From an uncultured Azospirillum sp. (GTDB taxonomy: Bacteria > Pseudomonadota > Alphaproteobacteria > RF32 > CAG-239): a stretch of DNA of 5,864 nucleotides. Each line of letters opens with the position of its first letter. Within the stretch, counting starts at the first letter, position 1. A model generated the notes under the pieces. That model ran no database searches and was not told where the DNA came from. It saw nothing but the letters and a program-made list of their open reading frames with translations. Below are positions 5,825 through 5,864 of this stretch, piece after piece. The DNA lies in assembly GCA_902489675.1 (NCBI GenBank), contig CABUAP010000086.1, positions 1 through 5,864 on the forward strand, read 5' to 3'. The position numbers and the translations under genes were made by a program.

Positions 5825-5864
5825 GAAAACGACTGTAATCTGTTGATTTGCAGTCGTTTTCTTT
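5825..5864 (+). terminator. Intrinsic terminator after murE
   Basis: GAAAACGACTG (5825-5835) is a perfect reverse complement of CAGTCGTTTTC (5851-5861). The stem can extend inward by a G-T and two A-T pairs, leaving a nine-base loop. The right arm ends in TTTTC followed by TTT at the window edge. It begins 17 bases after the murE stop, so murE transcription most likely ends here. The matching A-rich left arm means it could also work on the opposite strand for a gene beyond the window. Confidence 0.8.

Noticed and set aside
1..5864. Search for CRISPR arrays, insertion sequences, tRNAs, riboswitches and defence or toxin systems
   Set aside because: No regularly spaced repeats, terminal inverted repeats, transposase motifs, cloverleaf-like segments or long structured leaders were found. 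The window is almost fully occupied by housekeeping-type genes.

Overview
The window looks like a chromosomal housekeeping segment of an alphaproteobacterium with roughly balanced base composition. Three things suggest this. The gene order trkA-hfq-hflX is typical of the alphaproteobacterial ntr neighbourhood. Hfq carries the RRDGH insertion and the STIMP segment seen in that class. MurE has the DNPR signature for meso-diaminopimelate, as expected in a Gram-negative. No mobile element, CRISPR array, tRNA, rRNA or phage gene was seen. A genus cannot be named from the sequence.

Left part (1-3556, plus strand): the 3' end of an unrecognised gene with a CxxC pair runs almost directly into trkA (potassium-uptake regulator). 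A 95-base gap with a possible promoter follows. Next come hfq (RNA chaperone), hflX (ribosome-associated GTPase, TTG start three bases after hfq) and a small predicted lipoprotein. Spacing is tight from hfq onward and no terminator is visible, so hfq-hflX-lipoprotein is probably one transcript, perhaps with readthrough from trkA.

Middle (3548-4204, minus strand): a seven-helix hemolysin III/PAQR-family membrane protein converges on the lipoprotein gene, and the two coding regions overlap by nine bases at their 3' ends. A 130-base divergent intergenic region (4205-4334) holds its ribosome binding site and the likely murE promoter.

Right part (4335-5864, plus strand): murE, the ligase that adds meso-diaminopimelate to the peptidoglycan precursor, stands alone and ends in a clear intrinsic terminator, so it is separated from the usual ftsI-murE-murF cell-wall cluster.

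I see no new multi-gene system. The points most worth a second look are residue changes inside otherwise standard proteins: an Asp triplet where Hfq normally has the proximal-pocket aromatic residue, degenerate glycine motifs in both halves of TrkA, and loss of the usual His in the EASSH motif of MurE.
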